Source: Acidimicrobiaceae bacterium (lineage in GTDB: Bacteria > Actinomycetota > Acidimicrobiia > Acidimicrobiales > Poriferisodalaceae). From it: 37,226 bases of DNA. Position 1 is the stretch's first letter. Each line of letters starts with the position of its first letter. Positions 16,631 through 23,863 of this stretch are shown in pieces. The position numbers and the translations under genes were made by a program. The stretch lies in contig PBKA01000031.1 of the NCBI GenBank assembly GCA_002721305.1, forward strand, positions 1 to 37,226, in the 5' to 3' direction. The notes under the pieces were generated by a model. That model saw only the letters and a list, made by a program, of their open reading frames with translations. It ran no database searches and was not told where the DNA came from.

Positions 16631-16891
16631 GTGAGGCCGTCGGGAACTGAGCCGGGTGATTTCGTCGAATTTGACTACGACTTGATGGAGGCGGAACGAC
16701 GGCAAAGGATTCGGGACGTCCTGCATCGGGTGCGACCAGCATTGGAGCAGGAAGTTGGGAGGGCGCTGGAAGTCTCAAATGATGGAAACGATCTTGTGCT
16801 TGTCTCTGACGGAGAAATTCGATTCAGAGCAGCGTTGGCGCCAGACGGGCGAGTAATTGTCACTGATCTTCGATCCGGTGACCACTTGTAG
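16631..16891 (+). CDS. Hypothetical protein, about 86 residues
   Basis: A short acidic and basic mixed protein without signal peptide or membrane segment. It has a helical, arginine-rich middle (MEAERRQRIRDVLHRVRPALEQE) followed by a beta-like tail (ALEVSNDGNDLVLVSDGEIRFRAALAPDG). I do not recognise a family. GTG 16631 (RPSGTEPGDF follows) is a possible start; a GTG at 16592 would add 13 residues. It ends 18 bases before the stop of the convergent DUF3499 gene and shares a probable bidirectional terminator with it. Confidence 0.5.
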   Translation: MRPSGTEPGDFVEFDYDLMEAERRQRIRDVLHRVRPALEQEVGRALEVSNDGNDLVLVSDGEIRFRAALAPDGRVIVTDLRSGDHL

Positions 16892-16900
16892 TCGCATGCC

Positions 16901-16919
16901 TTTGGGGGTTTACCCCAAA
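16901..16919. terminator. Bidirectional terminator-like hairpin overlapping the DUF3499 stop codon
   Basis: TTTGGGG (16901-16907) and CCCCAAA (16913-16919) form a perfect seven-base stem with a five-base loop. On each strand the stem ends in a short A or T run. It lies between two convergent genes, and the TAA stop of the leftward gene lies in the loop. Confidence 0.6.
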
Positions 16920-17356
16920 AGAGTGGTGGGACTCATTTCACCTATCAGGCCAGATCCGTTATGCGGTCTCGCTGAATTTCGAGCCGCATCAAGCGATGCC
17001 ACGGGTGCGATCGCTTCGCGGGCTGGTTCGTCTATTTCGAACAGTTGCAGTTCTTCAACTTCGAGGATCCTGCCACTTTGGGTCCGTTGTCGCCGGACTC
17101 GACTTCGTTTCCGAGAGGGTGCAGAAACATTATCGGGAGTGACGGTCCATAGTCGGGGGACTCCGTCTCGTTCGTCGGAAACGGTCCATCCTTGCGGCAC
17201 TTGAAGAGTTTGGACATGTTTCTGGCAGAGCCACATCATGTGTCCCGTGTCCGCGTGGAGGTCAATTACCCAGGCAGATAACGACCCACTGTCATAAGTG
17301 ATACCTGCCACAGCGGGTGAACTGCATGTACCTCGTGAGCAAGATGCCATGGACAT
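16910..17356 (-). CDS. DUF3499 family actinobacterial protein
   Basis: A 148-residue protein whose first 60 residues match the actinobacterial DUF3499 family: CSRGTCSSPAVAGITYD at 6-22, then WLCQKHVQTLQVPQGWTV at 42-59. C6, C11, C44 and H47 are spaced as a likely zinc site. The remaining C-terminal part is charged and without recognisable domain, longer than in many homologues. The function is unknown in all members I can recall. ATG 17356 or the ATG two codons later could be used. The 216 bases between this gene and the next divergent gene contain only presumptive promoter DNA. Confidence 0.8.
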   Translation of the reverse strand: MSMASCSRGTCSSPAVAGITYDSGSLSAWVIDLHADTGHMMWLCQKHVQTLQVPQGWTVSDERDGVPRLWTVTPDNVSAPSRKRSRVRRQRTQSGRILEVEELQLFEIDEPAREAIAPVASLDAARNSARPHNGSGLIGEMSPTTLLG

Positions 17357-17572
17357 GGAACGTAGTCCCAGTAGCGGCGGCCGTCGGGGACCATCGAAAG
17401 AACCACGAAGCTTTGAGTCGCCATATCTTTGCTTGTCTCTATTCCCGCCTCGTGGCCTGTTTCGTTTGTTTCCCGATTCGAAAATGCTTACGGCTGAGAA
17501 GATAGCTAGGGTTCAGTCAAAGCGATGTGAAAGGGGCACCCCGTGGTTGGTGGCGCACTGAAGTCAGCAAGC

Positions 17573-18850
17573 ATGGACGACTTTGATCTGAGAATGTCAG
17601 ACAAGGTACGTCCGTTGTACGAGGCCGTGAAGGTCTTCATAAGAGAAGAAGTGGATCCTATTACGGAGGAGTACCACCGGCTTGGCGAGAGCCGGCCTGA
17701 ACGGTGGGGGTACGGTGAAGGACAGCTGGAACTACTTGAAGGCGCCAAAGAAAAAGCTCGCACTCAAGGGTTGTGGAACTTCTTTCTTCCTGATGCGGAG
17801 ACAGGCGAAGGTCTGACCAATCTGGATTACGCATACATTGCCAACGAGTTGGGCAAGAACCGTCTGGCGTCAGAGTGCCTTAACTGTTCTGCCCCTGACA
17901 CCGGCAACATGGAGGTTTTGGAGAGGGTTGGAACTGCTCAACAAAAAGAGGAGTGGCTCGAACCGTTGCTGAACGGCAAAATTCGGTCCGCCTACTGCAT
18001 GACCGAGCCAAGAGTGATGAGTTCGGATGCCAAGCAAATCGAAACCGAAGCGGTTCTCGATGGCGATGAGTGGGTCATCAATGGCGAAAAGTTTTACATT
18101 TCGGGGGCCGGTGATCCTCGCTGCAAGATCATGATCACCATGGTTCGGACCAACCCCGATGCTGACACTTACAAGCAACAATCTCAGATTCTGGTGCCTC
18201 TTGACACTGAGGGCGTGAACATCGTCGGCGCAATGCACGTTTTCGGTAATGACGATGCGCCACATGGTCACATGCACATCAAACTTGAGGATGTAAGGGT
18301 GCCTCGTGACAACGTCCTTCTAGGAGAGGGTCGCGGTTTTGAGATCAGTCAGTTACGGCTTGGTCCGGGTCGAATTCATCATTGCATGCGTTCTATTGGG
18401 TCAGCAGAAAAGGCGATCGAGATGATGGTCGACCGCGGCACCTCACGTGAGGGCTTCGGGAAGAAACTGGTCAACTTGGGAAAAAACATGGAGATTATCT
18501 CCCGAGCGCGAATCGAAGTTGAAGCGATGCGCCTGATGGTGTTGCGCGCTGCGCAGGCGATGGACACCCTTGGTAACGCCGAAGCACGAGTATGGGTGAG
18601 TGCCGTCAAAGCCATGGTGCCCGAGAAGTGCTGCGACATCATCAACGAAGCAATCCAAATGCATGGTGCCGCCGGTGTTTCCCAATGGTTCCCCCTAACC
18701 GATATGTGGCACAGCCAAAGAACGCTCCGTTTGGCTGACGGGCCAGATGAGGTTCATCATCACGTTGTGGCTCGGGCTGAGGTTCGCAATCGTGAAGCTG
18801 AGCGTTCGGCGGGTGAGGCAAGCGCCCACACCCTTGGCGGTCCGGTCTAA
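17573..18850 (+). CDS. Acyl-CoA dehydrogenase, ACAD10/11-like
   Basis: An FAD flavoenzyme of 425 residues introducing a 2,3-double bond into an acyl-CoA thioester. The segment CSAPDTGNMEVLERVGT (near residue 103) and the YCMTEPRVMSSDAKQI segment are characteristic of the ACAD10/ACAD11-like subgroup, members of which can act on long-chain or 4-hydroxy acyl-CoAs. WVINGEKFYISGAG, EGRGFEISQLRLGPGRIHHCMR and QMHGAAGVSQWFPLTDMW complete the dehydrogenase domains. ATG 17573 is chosen; the frame is open to 17543 but that adds a low-quality extension. It is convergent with the acyl-CoA synthetase gene, 12 bases apart. Confidence 0.9.
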   Translation: MDDFDLRMSDKVRPLYEAVKVFIREEVDPITEEYHRLGESRPERWGYGEGQLELLEGAKEKARTQGLWNFFLPDAETGEGLTNLDYAYIANELGKNRLASECLNCSAPDTGNMEVLERVGTAQQKEEWLEPLLNGKIRSAYCMTEPRVMSSDAKQIETEAVLDGDEWVINGEKFYISGAGDPRCKIMITMVRTNPDADTYKQQSQILVPLDTEGVNIVGAMHVFGNDDAPHGHMHIKLEDVRVPRDNVLLGEGRGFEISQLRLGPGRIHHCMRSIGSAEKAIEMMVDRGTSREGFGKKLVNLGKNMEIISRARIEVEAMRLMVLRAAQAMDTLGNAEARVWVSAVKAMVPEKCCDIINEAIQMHGAAGVSQWFPLTDMWHSQRTLRLADGPDEVHHHVVARAEVRNREAERSAGEASAHTLGGPV

Positions 18851-18862
18851 ATCGGTTGAAAG

Positions 18863-20443
18863 TTATTGAAGTTGGGTCAACGCCCACTCTCTGAGTTCTA
18901 CCTTCCGTATTTTCCCTGATGGGGTCGCGGGCATCTCGTCTATGAATATGACATGCCGAGGAATTTTGAAGCTGGCGATTTTGCCGCGGCAACGCTCGAT
19001 CAATGCTTCCGCTGATAGTTCAGTGGAACTAACAACGAACGCCACGGGGACTTCGACAAGCCGTTCGTCGGGGTAGCCGACAACCGCTATCTCTTCGACC
19101 CCTTCAACCTCGAGGAGGTAGCCCTCAACTTCGGCGGGTGAAACATTTTCACCTCCGACTTTCAGCATGTCTTTGTGGCGACCTATGAAGACCACGTGTC
19201 CGTCTGATCTCAGCATGGCAACGTCGCCGGTGTCCAGCCATCCCTCGGCATCCAGGACTTCTGCTGTGGCTTCTGGTTTTCCCCAGTATCCGCTTGTGAC
19301 GGTGTACCCCCTGACGTACAAGGCACCGGTTTCGTTTTCGCCCAGAACGTGACCGTCATCGAGGTCGCGGACCTGAAATTCAATTCCGTACATTGGGTAG
19401 CCGGATGCTTCAGTTCGCTGTTCCAATGTGTTGCTGACATGGCTTGACGCAATGAACGCCCATGATTCGCTCATGCCGAAGCCACTGGTTGTCGGACAGA
19501 AAAGGTCTTGTACTTGCCGTGCGATTGGAATTGTGGATTCCATGCCCGCGGGGAGGGTCCCGACTCGTAGTGAAGTCACGTCGCGTTGACGTTGTTGTTG
19601 TTCGCGAATTAAGTCTGCCCAGTGACTGTCGAAACCATGGAGCACCGTACCGCCTTCTTCTTCGACGGCGTCAAGAACCTCTGCCGGTTCGAAGACATCA
19701 AAAAGAACTTGGCTGGCTCCGGTTAATGCCGTCATCATTGCGACTTCGCTGAACCCGTAGGCGTGGAAAAGTGGGAGGTAGCTCATGTGGACATCGTTGC
19801 GATTGTGGCCCAACAGCATCGCCCTTTCGTAGGTGTTACGAACCGGTTTGTGGCAGTGAATCACTCCCTTTGGGTGGCCAGTGGTGCCTGAGGTGTAGGC
19901 CAACATCATTCGATCTTCAACATTGACCTGGGCGCTGCGGGTATTCAACTCTTCATCACTGACATCACCGCCTCGTTCAAGCATGACGTCCCAAGCAATA
20001 CTGTCGTCAAGCTGTTCTCCCAGCATGACGATGCTTTGCAGATGCCCTCCGTCAGTGAGTTGCGGGCGCGCTTCTTCAAGCATCTCGCCGTAGTTGATCG
20101 GGCCGGAACGATCTAACGCAATTAGGAATTTACTTTCAGATTGGACGACGGTGTAGGCGACATCATCTGTTCGGTAACGGGTGTTGAGGGGAACAATGCA
20201 TGCACCGACGCGGGGGATCGCGTACATGAGGTGCAGCCATTCGGGGCGGTTGGTCATCCAGACCGCTACGTGGTCACCGCGTCCGACTCCGATGGTCATT
20301 AATCCCTTGGCAACATTTTCGACATCGTCCGCGAACTCCCCATGGGTCCAACGGTCGCCTTTGAACACCAGCGCTGGATCGTTTTTCCATAGTCTCGCGG
20401 CGCGCTTTGGGATGTCTCCCATTAGTAGCCAGTCGTCATTCAT
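18863..20443 (-). CDS. AMP-dependent acyl-CoA synthetase / ligase
   Basis: An adenylate-forming enzyme of 526 residues that activates a carboxylic acid with ATP and then forms the CoA thioester. All family motifs are visible: LAYTSGTTGHPKGVIH (P-loop-like A3), FGMSESW (A5), GWLDTGDVAML (A7), GRHKDMLKVGGENVSPAEVE (A8, hinge) and PSGKIRKVELRE with the catalytic lysine of A10. The start is ATG 20443; a TTG nine bases earlier is the longest alternative, and a TATGGT hexamer lies 8 bases upstream of the ATG on this strand. Because a BadH-like dehydrogenase lies across the divergent promoter, a cyclic or branched acid is a plausible substrate, but this is inference. Confidence 0.9.
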   Translation of the reverse strand: MNDDWLLMGDIPKRAARLWKNDPALVFKGDRWTHGEFADDVENVAKGLMTIGVGRGDHVAVWMTNRPEWLHLMYAIPRVGACIVPLNTRYRTDDVAYTVVQSESKFLIALDRSGPINYGEMLEEARPQLTDGGHLQSIVMLGEQLDDSIAWDVMLERGGDVSDEELNTRSAQVNVEDRMMLAYTSGTTGHPKGVIHCHKPVRNTYERAMLLGHNRNDVHMSYLPLFHAYGFSEVAMMTALTGASQVLFDVFEPAEVLDAVEEEGGTVLHGFDSHWADLIREQQQRQRDVTSLRVGTLPAGMESTIPIARQVQDLFCPTTSGFGMSESWAFIASSHVSNTLEQRTEASGYPMYGIEFQVRDLDDGHVLGENETGALYVRGYTVTSGYWGKPEATAEVLDAEGWLDTGDVAMLRSDGHVVFIGRHKDMLKVGGENVSPAEVEGYLLEVEGVEEIAVVGYPDERLVEVPVAFVVSSTELSAEALIERCRGKIASFKIPRHVIFIDEMPATPSGKIRKVELREWALTQLQ

Positions 20444-20477
20444 GCCACGCAACCATAGATGCGAACCGACTGCATTG

Positions 20478-20498
20478 GCCGAACGAGTTCATTTCGGC
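20478..20498. promoter_or_regulatory. Inverted repeat in the divergent synthetase/LLM promoter region
   Basis: GCCGAA and TTCGGC form a six-base inverted repeat separated by nine bases in the 86-base region between two divergent genes. The location suits an operator shared by both promoters. The arm length is short and could arise by chance. Confidence 0.3.
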
Positions 20499-20529
20499 TC
20501 AAATAGGGGGCAAAGGAGGAGGTACCGAG

Positions 20530-21558
20530 ATGGAATTTGATTTGATGACTGGCTCATCTACTTGGGGTACAGCCAGCGAGTTGGCAAAGAGCGTTGAAAG
20601 TCAAGGCTTCTCTGGGATGTTGTACACCGAGACCGGGCAGGTGCCCTGGATGCAAATTGCCGCGGCAGCGATGGCTGCGCCTTCGTTAACTTTTACAACC
20701 GGGATCGCGGTCGCCTTCCCTCGCAGCCCGATGGTGTCCGCTCAAGTGGCGTGGGAGTTAGCTGGCGAAACCAAGGGCAAATTCCGGTTGGGTTTGGGTA
20801 GCCAAGTGAAAGGGCACGTCGTTCGACGCTATTCCGCTGACTTCGACCGTCCAGCTCGTCGCCTCCATGACTATGTCCTCGCCGTGAAAGCTTGTTTGAG
20901 GGCGTTTCGAGGCGAAGAACGTTTAAGTCATGCCGGGGACTTCTATAGTCTTTCTCTCTTGCCTGACGCTTGGAAACCGCGTTCTCATGAATTTGGTGAC
21001 ATCAAGATCGACATTTCTTCGGTAGGGCCTCTAATGAACCGGGTAGCGGGTCAAGTTGCCGATGGAGTGCATGTCCACCCCATGCATTCGATGCACTACA
21101 TCCAAAATCGACTGTTACCTGAGATCGGCGAGGGCGCAGAACTGACAGGTCGGCAAACTTCTGACATCGATCTCATTGTCCCTGTGTTCGCCGTTGCCGG
21201 CGACACACCCGAAGAGCGAGCACCGTGGGTCCATCGAGCCAAAACCCAAATCGCCTTCTATGGCACGACCCCAAACTACGCGTTTCAATTCGAAGATCTG
21301 GGTTTTGAGGGCGTAACAAAAGCTCTCGGGGACAAGATGAAGGCAGGAGATTTGCAAGGAATGGCCGACACCATCTCCGACGAAATGCTGGACCACTTCG
21401 CGTTGGTATCCACGTGGGACGAAATGGCGGATCGATTGAAGGAGCGTTACAGCGGCACTGCTTCTCGAGTTGTCATGTACCTGACCGAGGAGCAAATGCG
21501 GAAAGACCCAGAATCTACAGACAAATGGGGTCAAGTTGCCCGTGATTCGAGGAGTTAG
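20530..21558 (+). CDS. LLM-class (F420-type) flavin-dependent oxidoreductase
   Basis: A luciferase-like monooxygenase-fold protein of 342 residues, of the group usually annotated as F420-dependent in actinobacteria (close to the TIGR03617 type). Visible segments are the LAKSVESQGFSGML start, TFTTGIAVAFPRSPMVSAQ, GKFRLGLGSQVKGHVVRRY and the VAGQVADGVHVHPMH segment. ATG 20530 has a strong AAAGGAGG ribosome binding site (20513-20520) about nine bases upstream, which settles the start against a longer frame to 20407. The BadH-like dehydrogenase follows after three bases, so the two are probably cotranscribed. The substrate is unknown. Confidence 0.88.
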   Translation: MEFDLMTGSSTWGTASELAKSVESQGFSGMLYTETGQVPWMQIAAAAMAAPSLTFTTGIAVAFPRSPMVSAQVAWELAGETKGKFRLGLGSQVKGHVVRRYSADFDRPARRLHDYVLAVKACLRAFRGEERLSHAGDFYSLSLLPDAWKPRSHEFGDIKIDISSVGPLMNRVAGQVADGVHVHPMHSMHYIQNRLLPEIGEGAELTGRQTSDIDLIVPVFAVAGDTPEERAPWVHRAKTQIAFYGTTPNYAFQFEDLGFEGVTKALGDKMKAGDLQGMADTISDEMLDHFALVSTWDEMADRLKERYSGTASRVVMYLTEEQMRKDPESTDKWGQVARDSRS

Positions 21559-21561
21559 ATC

Positions 21562-22317
21562 ATGACAGAACGTATTGCACTTGTTACCGGTGGTGGGAGC
21601 GGAATCGGCAGGGAAATCTCTATCGGATTGGCGAAGGCCGGACGAAAAGTAGCGGTCGCTGATTTGAACCTCGAAGGAGCCTCGGAGACCGTTTCCTTGA
21701 TTTCTGAGGCGGAAGGTTCCGCCATCGCTGTGCACATGGATGTCGCTGCTACCGACGCTGTCCAAGGAGGCATCTTGCAGATTCTCGATGAACTCGGGAC
21801 CATCGAAATATTGGTGAATTGTGCCGGCTGGGATGAACTGATGCCGTTCTTGTCAACTGACGAACATTTTTGGGACCAGGTAATCGAAATCAACTACAAA
21901 GGCGTCCTTCGCACGGTTCATGCTTGCCTCCCGTCAATGGTGGAGAACGGTTGGGGGCGGATAGTAAACATCGCTTCGGACGCTGGCCGTGTGGGGTCCT
22001 CGTTCGAAGCCGTTTACTCGGGAGCGAAAGGCGGTGTCATTGGTTTCACAAAAACCATTGCCCGGGAAGTAGCAAGATCGGGAGTGACGGCCAACGTTGT
22101 ATGCCCAGGTCCAACCGATACACCACTGCTTGATGGGATAGTGGCCGCCAGCGACGATGGCGACAAGATCATCGGAGCGATGGCCCGGGCGGTTCCGATG
22201 AAACGCGTCGGCACTCCAGAAGAGGTGGCTTCCGCCGTCATTTATTTCAGCTCCGAAGAAGCCAGCTTCGTGACAGGGCAAACGCTGTCGGTTTCCGGCG
22301 GCTTGACAATGAGTTGA
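21562..22317 (+). CDS. SDR dehydrogenase, 2-hydroxycyclohexanecarboxyl-CoA dehydrogenase (BadH)-like
   Basis: A classical short-chain dehydrogenase of 251 residues using NAD(H). TGGGSGIG (9-16) binds the cofactor; the catalytic set is N111, S139, Y152 and K156. The NCAGWDELMPF segment, IVNIASDAGRVGSSFEAVY, VVCPGPTDTPLLD and the GQTLSVSGGLTMS terminus closely resemble BadH of Rhodopseudomonas, which oxidises 2-hydroxycyclohexane-1-carboxyl-CoA to the 2-keto thioester in alicyclic acid degradation. The exact substrate here may differ. A GAGGAG ribosome binding site lies eight bases before the ATG, and the gene follows the LLM oxidoreductase within three bases. Confidence 0.88.
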   Translation: MTERIALVTGGGSGIGREISIGLAKAGRKVAVADLNLEGASETVSLISEAEGSAIAVHMDVAATDAVQGGILQILDELGTIEILVNCAGWDELMPFLSTDEHFWDQVIEINYKGVLRTVHACLPSMVENGWGRIVNIASDAGRVGSSFEAVYSGAKGGVIGFTKTIAREVARSGVTANVVCPGPTDTPLLDGIVAASDDGDKIIGAMARAVPMKRVGTPEEVASAVIYFSSEEASFVTGQTLSVSGGLTMS

Positions 22318-22425
22318 CGGGGCGGGCTTTGGTAGTCGCGCAGAATTGTGATCCGTTGCACCGGTAAGCGGTAGAAATAGAGGATCGACACCCAACCATC
22401 CCAGTTCCGACGCACCAGTTGGATA

Positions 22426-23574
22426 GTGACAGCGGCAGCGTTTGTAGCCAACTTCGTCAACTTCGGAGTCTTATTTTCTTTTGGCATTTTTCTGACTCCA
22501 ATCGCCGAATCGTTTGACACTTCGACAGGGCCAGTGGCTCCTTTGTTCTCGACGGCAGTCTGCTTTTATTACTTGGCGGGTGCCGTCGGGGGAAAGATCA
22601 GTGACAGCGTGGGCGTCCGACCGGTAGTTGGAACAGGTGCAGTGTTTATGACTATTGGGCTGATCGTTAGCAGCGTCGCTTCGGAACTGTGGATCCTGTA
22701 TTTGGTGTATGCACCGTTGGTGGGCAGCGCTGTCGGTTGTTGTTACCCGTCAATGATTGGAACCGTTGGTCGTTGGTTCGAGCATCGGCGGGCATCGGCC
22801 ATCAGTCTCGTTTTGGCGGGGGTGGGGATGGGTACGTTTGTTGTACCGATCGTTTCTCGTTTCTTGATTGACAACTGGGGGTGGAGATCGGCGTTGGGTA
22901 TTTATGCAGCGTTTAGTGCGGTTCTTTTGACGTTGTGCACGGTCGCTGCCAAAGATCCGCCAGCTAACCAAACCAGTCCGGCTTTGGGACTCTCCAAGAT
23001 TCTCCGGTCAAGGAAATTTGTGGTGCTGTACGCAGCTTTGGTTCTGGGTGGACCGGGGTTTTACGCCCCTGTGGCCTTCTACAACGACCACGCTATGAGT
23101 GAGGGCATCAGCGGGGGGAAAGCGGCTGTACTTGTTGGGATCATTGGAGCATCCTCAGTTGTGGCCCGCCTGGTGATCAGCGCTTTGAATGACCGGTTCG
23201 TCCCTATGCGCCAATACCGGTTTGGGCAACTTTTGCTTCTCTTTTGTTTGCTGGTGTGGTTGCTTGCTGGCGATTCTTATGTTCTTTTTGCCAGTAGCGC
23301 CCTCTTGCACGGAATCGGTTGGGCGGTGTGGTTCACTGCCGCACCGAACGTTCTCGCAACCTGGTTTGGGGTCGCTGATCTAGGGGGGTCGGTAGGAGCT
23401 TTTTACACAGCGCTTGGGTTTGGTGCCTTGGCAGGACCTGCCGTTCTTGGCTTTGTTATTGATAGTTCGGGGTATGAAGTTGCGATTGTAATTGTGATCG
23501 TCACGTCAATTGTGGCGTGGGCACTTTGCTTTATCCCCGAACGCCTCGCCACTTCTTCTGTCAATCACAGATAA
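22426..23574 (+). CDS. MFS transporter, oxalate/formate or monocarboxylate (OFA/MCT)-like
   Basis: A major facilitator carrier of about 382 residues with roughly twelve hydrophobic helices. The layout (FGVLFSFGIFLTPIAESF, then GWRSALGIYAAFSAV, and a second bundle starting at about residue 205) resembles the OFA/monocarboxylate group, suggesting import of an organic acid. The start is unusual: GTG 22426 is the first standard start codon after an in-frame stop, yet the preceding in-frame codons read RRTSWIV, a typical cytoplasmic lead into helix 1, so translation may begin upstream on a rare codon. The 108 bases between it and the SDR gene hold no other gene. It is convergent with the MoaD-like gene. 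Confidence 0.85.
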   Translation: MTAAAFVANFVNFGVLFSFGIFLTPIAESFDTSTGPVAPLFSTAVCFYYLAGAVGGKISDSVGVRPVVGTGAVFMTIGLIVSSVASELWILYLVYAPLVGSAVGCCYPSMIGTVGRWFEHRRASAISLVLAGVGMGTFVVPIVSRFLIDNWGWRSALGIYAAFSAVLLTLCTVAAKDPPANQTSPALGLSKILRSRKFVVLYAALVLGGPGFYAPVAFYNDHAMSEGISGGKAAVLVGIIGASSVVARLVISALNDRFVPMRQYRFGQLLLLFCLLVWLLAGDSYVLFASSALLHGIGWAVWFTAAPNVLATWFGVADLGGSVGAFYTALGFGALAGPAVLGFVIDSSGYEVAIVIVIVTSIVAWALCFIPERLATSSVNHR

Positions 23575-23576
23575 CT

Positions 23577-23600
23577 CCAAGCACTCAGCTGGCTGCTTGG
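23577..23600. terminator. Terminator-like inverted repeat between convergent MFS and MoaD-like genes
   Basis: CCAAGCA and TGCTTGG form a perfect seven-base stem around a ten-base loop in the 35-base gap between two convergent genes. There is no U-tract, so an intrinsic terminator is only tentative. Confidence 0.45.
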
Positions 23601-23609
23601 ACAAGCTGG

Positions 23610-23855
23610 CTATCCGCCTTGGAAAATATCGAGAAAGTGGACTTCGGAGTTTTCTGATACCGGCTCGTATTCTGCATCAGTGAAAATTTCGCCATCGATT
23701 GCGACTGAGGAAGCTTCGGATAATCGGTCACCTACACCCGGGAACATTTCGTCTAACGCTGTGATTAAGCCTCGAACCGTGGAGGCGTCGACCTCGACTT
23801 GTGCGAGACCTTCTGTCAGTTCGCGAAGACCAGCAGAAAAATGAACTTGTGCCAT
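23610..23855 (-). CDS. MoaD/ThiS-like ubiquitin-fold sulfur carrier protein
   Basis: An 81-residue protein ending in FLDIFQGG; the C-terminal Gly-Gly is the site that MoaD/ThiS-type carriers use for adenylation and thiocarboxylation. The LRELTEGLAQVEVDASTVRGLITALDEMFPG pattern and DGEIF near residue 55 fit the beta-grasp fold. It starts eight bases after the stop of the molybdenum hydroxylase large subunit and on the same strand, so it is the last gene of that operon. A role in delivering sulfur for molybdopterin or for the sulfido ligand is inferred from position; no partner E1 (MoeB) or MoaE is visible in the window. Confidence 0.82.
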   Translation of the reverse strand: MAQVHFSAGLRELTEGLAQVEVDASTVRGLITALDEMFPGVGDRLSEASSVAIDGEIFTDAEYEPVSENSEVHFLDIFQGG

Positions 23856-23863
23856 AGGGCTTG

